Positions 4,754-5,759 of a DNA stretch of 5,759 bases are shown here, in pieces. Source of the stretch: Actinomycetota bacterium (GTDB lineage Bacteria; Actinomycetota; Acidimicrobiia; IMCC26256); NCBI GenBank assembly GCA_009702955.1, contig WLHA01000096.1:1-5759 (forward strand), given 5' to 3'. Positions within the stretch are counted from its first letter, which is position 1; each line of letters begins with the position of its first letter. The position numbers were made by a program, and so were the translations under genes. The notes beneath the pieces were generated by a model. It was not told the DNA's origin and ran no database searches. It was given only the letters and a program-made list of their open reading frames with translations.

Positions 4754-5759
4754 ATGGGAAGAACACTGAGCGAGAAGGTCTGGGACCTCCACGTAGTGCG
4801 CGCCGCAGAAGGCGAGCCCACCATCCTGTATATCGACCTCCACCTTGTTCATGAGGTGACTTCACCACAGGCCTTCGATGGGCTTCGCATGAACGGTCGC
4901 GGCGTGCGCCGGCCAGACCTCACCGTCGCCACAATGGATCACAACGTCCCGACTGATGTCTCCCTCGTCTGGGGCGAGAGCGACCTTTCGATCGGCGTTA
5001 AAGACTCCGTCTCACGTATCCAGATGGAGACACTTGCGCGCAACTGTGATGAGTTTGGAGTTCTCTGCCACGCAATGGGGCAGCCGGGCCAAGGCATCGT
5101 GCATGTCATCGGCCCCGAGCAGGGACTCACACAACCGGGCATGACCATCGTCTGTGGCGATAGCCATACATCTACGCATGGAGCCTTCGGCGCACTTGCG
5201 TTCGGAATCGGCACCAGCGAGGTCGAGCATGTCTTAGCTACACAGACACTCCCCCAGGCGCGCCCAGGCACACTCGCAGTAACGGTCGAGGGCGAGCTTC
5301 CCGAGGGAGTAACTGCAAAGGATGTGACACTCACGATCATCGCTGCACTCGGCACCGGCGGCGGGATCGGTTCGGTCATTGAGTACCGAGGATCTGCTAT
5401 CCGTTCACTCTCGATGGAGGGTCGCATGACTCTCTGCAACATGTCTATCGAGGCAGGCGCTCGAGCAGGGCTTGTTGCACCAGATGATGTGACCTTTGAG
5501 TATCTGAAGGGTCGCCCATATGCACCTAAGGGAGCTGACTGGGATAAAGCAGTTGCAGACTGGCGCGAGCTCGCAACAGATGACGACGCAGTATTCGATC
5601 GTGAACTTGTAATCAATGCCGCCACTATCCGGCCATCTATCTCATGGGGCACAAACCCTGGGCAGACCATCACCATCGAGGACTCAGTTCCAGACCCTGA
5701 CTCATACTCAGACCCTGATGCTCGTGATGCGGCGTATCGCGCGCTTCAGTACATGGGCC
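4754..5759 (+). CDS. leuC: 3-isopropylmalate dehydratase large subunit LeuC (3' end beyond the window)
   Basis: LeuC, with the small subunit LeuD, isomerises 2-isopropylmalate to 3-isopropylmalate in leucine synthesis, in the cytoplasm, using a [4Fe-4S] cluster. The window holds 335 codons of the usual 465-475. Aconitase-family signatures are clear: VTSPQAFDGLR (35-45), MDHNVPT (61-67), CGDSHTSTHGAFGA (134-147), GTSEVEHVLATQTL (153-166), NMSIEAGARAG (229-239) and WGTNPGQ (298-304). The three cluster-binding cysteines of the family lie in the C-terminal part and are not visible here, so the active site cannot be fully checked. The ATG at 4754 follows a strong ribosome binding site and gives the expected MGRTLSEKVWDLHVV start. 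leuD would be expected directly downstream. The divergent IclR-type regulator and the shared control region point to amino-acid-responsive expression. Confidence 0.97.
   Translation, partial: MGRTLSEKVWDLHVVRAAEGEPTILYIDLHLVHEVTSPQAFDGLRMNGRGVRRPDLTVATMDHNVPTDVSLVWGESDLSIGVKDSVSRIQMETLARNCDEFGVLCHAMGQPGQGIVHVIGPEQGLTQPGMTIVCGDSHTSTHGAFGALAFGIGTSEVEHVLATQTLPQARPGTLAVTVEGELPEGVTAKDVTLTIIAALGTGGGIGSVIEYRGSAIRSLSMEGRMTLCNMSIEAGARAGLVAPDDVTFEYLKGRPYAPKGADWDKAVADWRELATDDDAVFDRELVINAATIRPSISWGTNPGQTITIEDSVPDPDSYSDPDARDAAYRALQYMG

Noticed and set aside
4377..4754. 125-codon plus-strand frame ending at the leuC start
   Set aside because: It runs opposite the well-supported IclR-type gene, has no family signature, and its end only coincides with the leuC ribosome binding site.
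4939..5676. Long open frame of 245 codons on the minus strand
   Set aside because: It lies entirely opposite leuC, whose frame carries all expected family motifs. The antisense product is rich in Ser, Pro and Thr, with no recognisable domain, as expected of a shadow frame.

Overview
The window looks like chromosomal DNA of a high-to-moderate G+C Gram-positive bacterium (Actinomycetota). Three things suggest this. An IclR-family regulator of the NdgR/LtbR kind is divergent from leuC, an arrangement typical of actinobacteria. Two promoters are placed so that transcription would start at or next to the ATG (leaderless mRNAs). A small winged-helix protein beside greA resembles actinobacterial, possibly Acidimicrobiia, proteins. 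Assignment below phylum is inference.

Layout, left to right. Positions 1-43 may hold the last codons of an upstream gene. greA (95-568, +) follows a promoter that points to a leaderless transcript. greA converges with, and overlaps by 17 bp, an OmpR/PhoB-type winged-helix regulator gene (552-1048, -). That gene is broken by a one-base frameshift in a run of four T (coding strand), near codon 101. Next on the minus strand are two tandem paralogues (1127-2425 and 2527-3774). Each encodes a membrane-anchored or secreted RCC1-like seven-repeat protein, and each repeat has exactly one cysteine pair. The two share a nearly constant 5' end (ribosome binding site, TTG start, N-terminus and membrane segment) but have strongly diverged propellers.

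The right side holds the IclR-family regulator (3943-4665, -) and the start of leuC (4754 to beyond the window, +). LeuC is the large subunit of isopropylmalate isomerase in leucine synthesis. Between them is a compact control region. Two good sigma70-type promoters face each other, so that their core elements interlock and their predicted start sites are about 2 bp apart. A perfect 15-bp palindrome fills most of the spacer of the regulator's promoter and lies just downstream of the leuC start site. This fits an autoregulated switch that also controls leuC.

The greA and leuC/regulator parts are ordinary housekeeping regions. The RCC1-like pair between them is the accessory part, and its function is unknown. 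I see no mobile element, CRISPR array, tRNA or rRNA.
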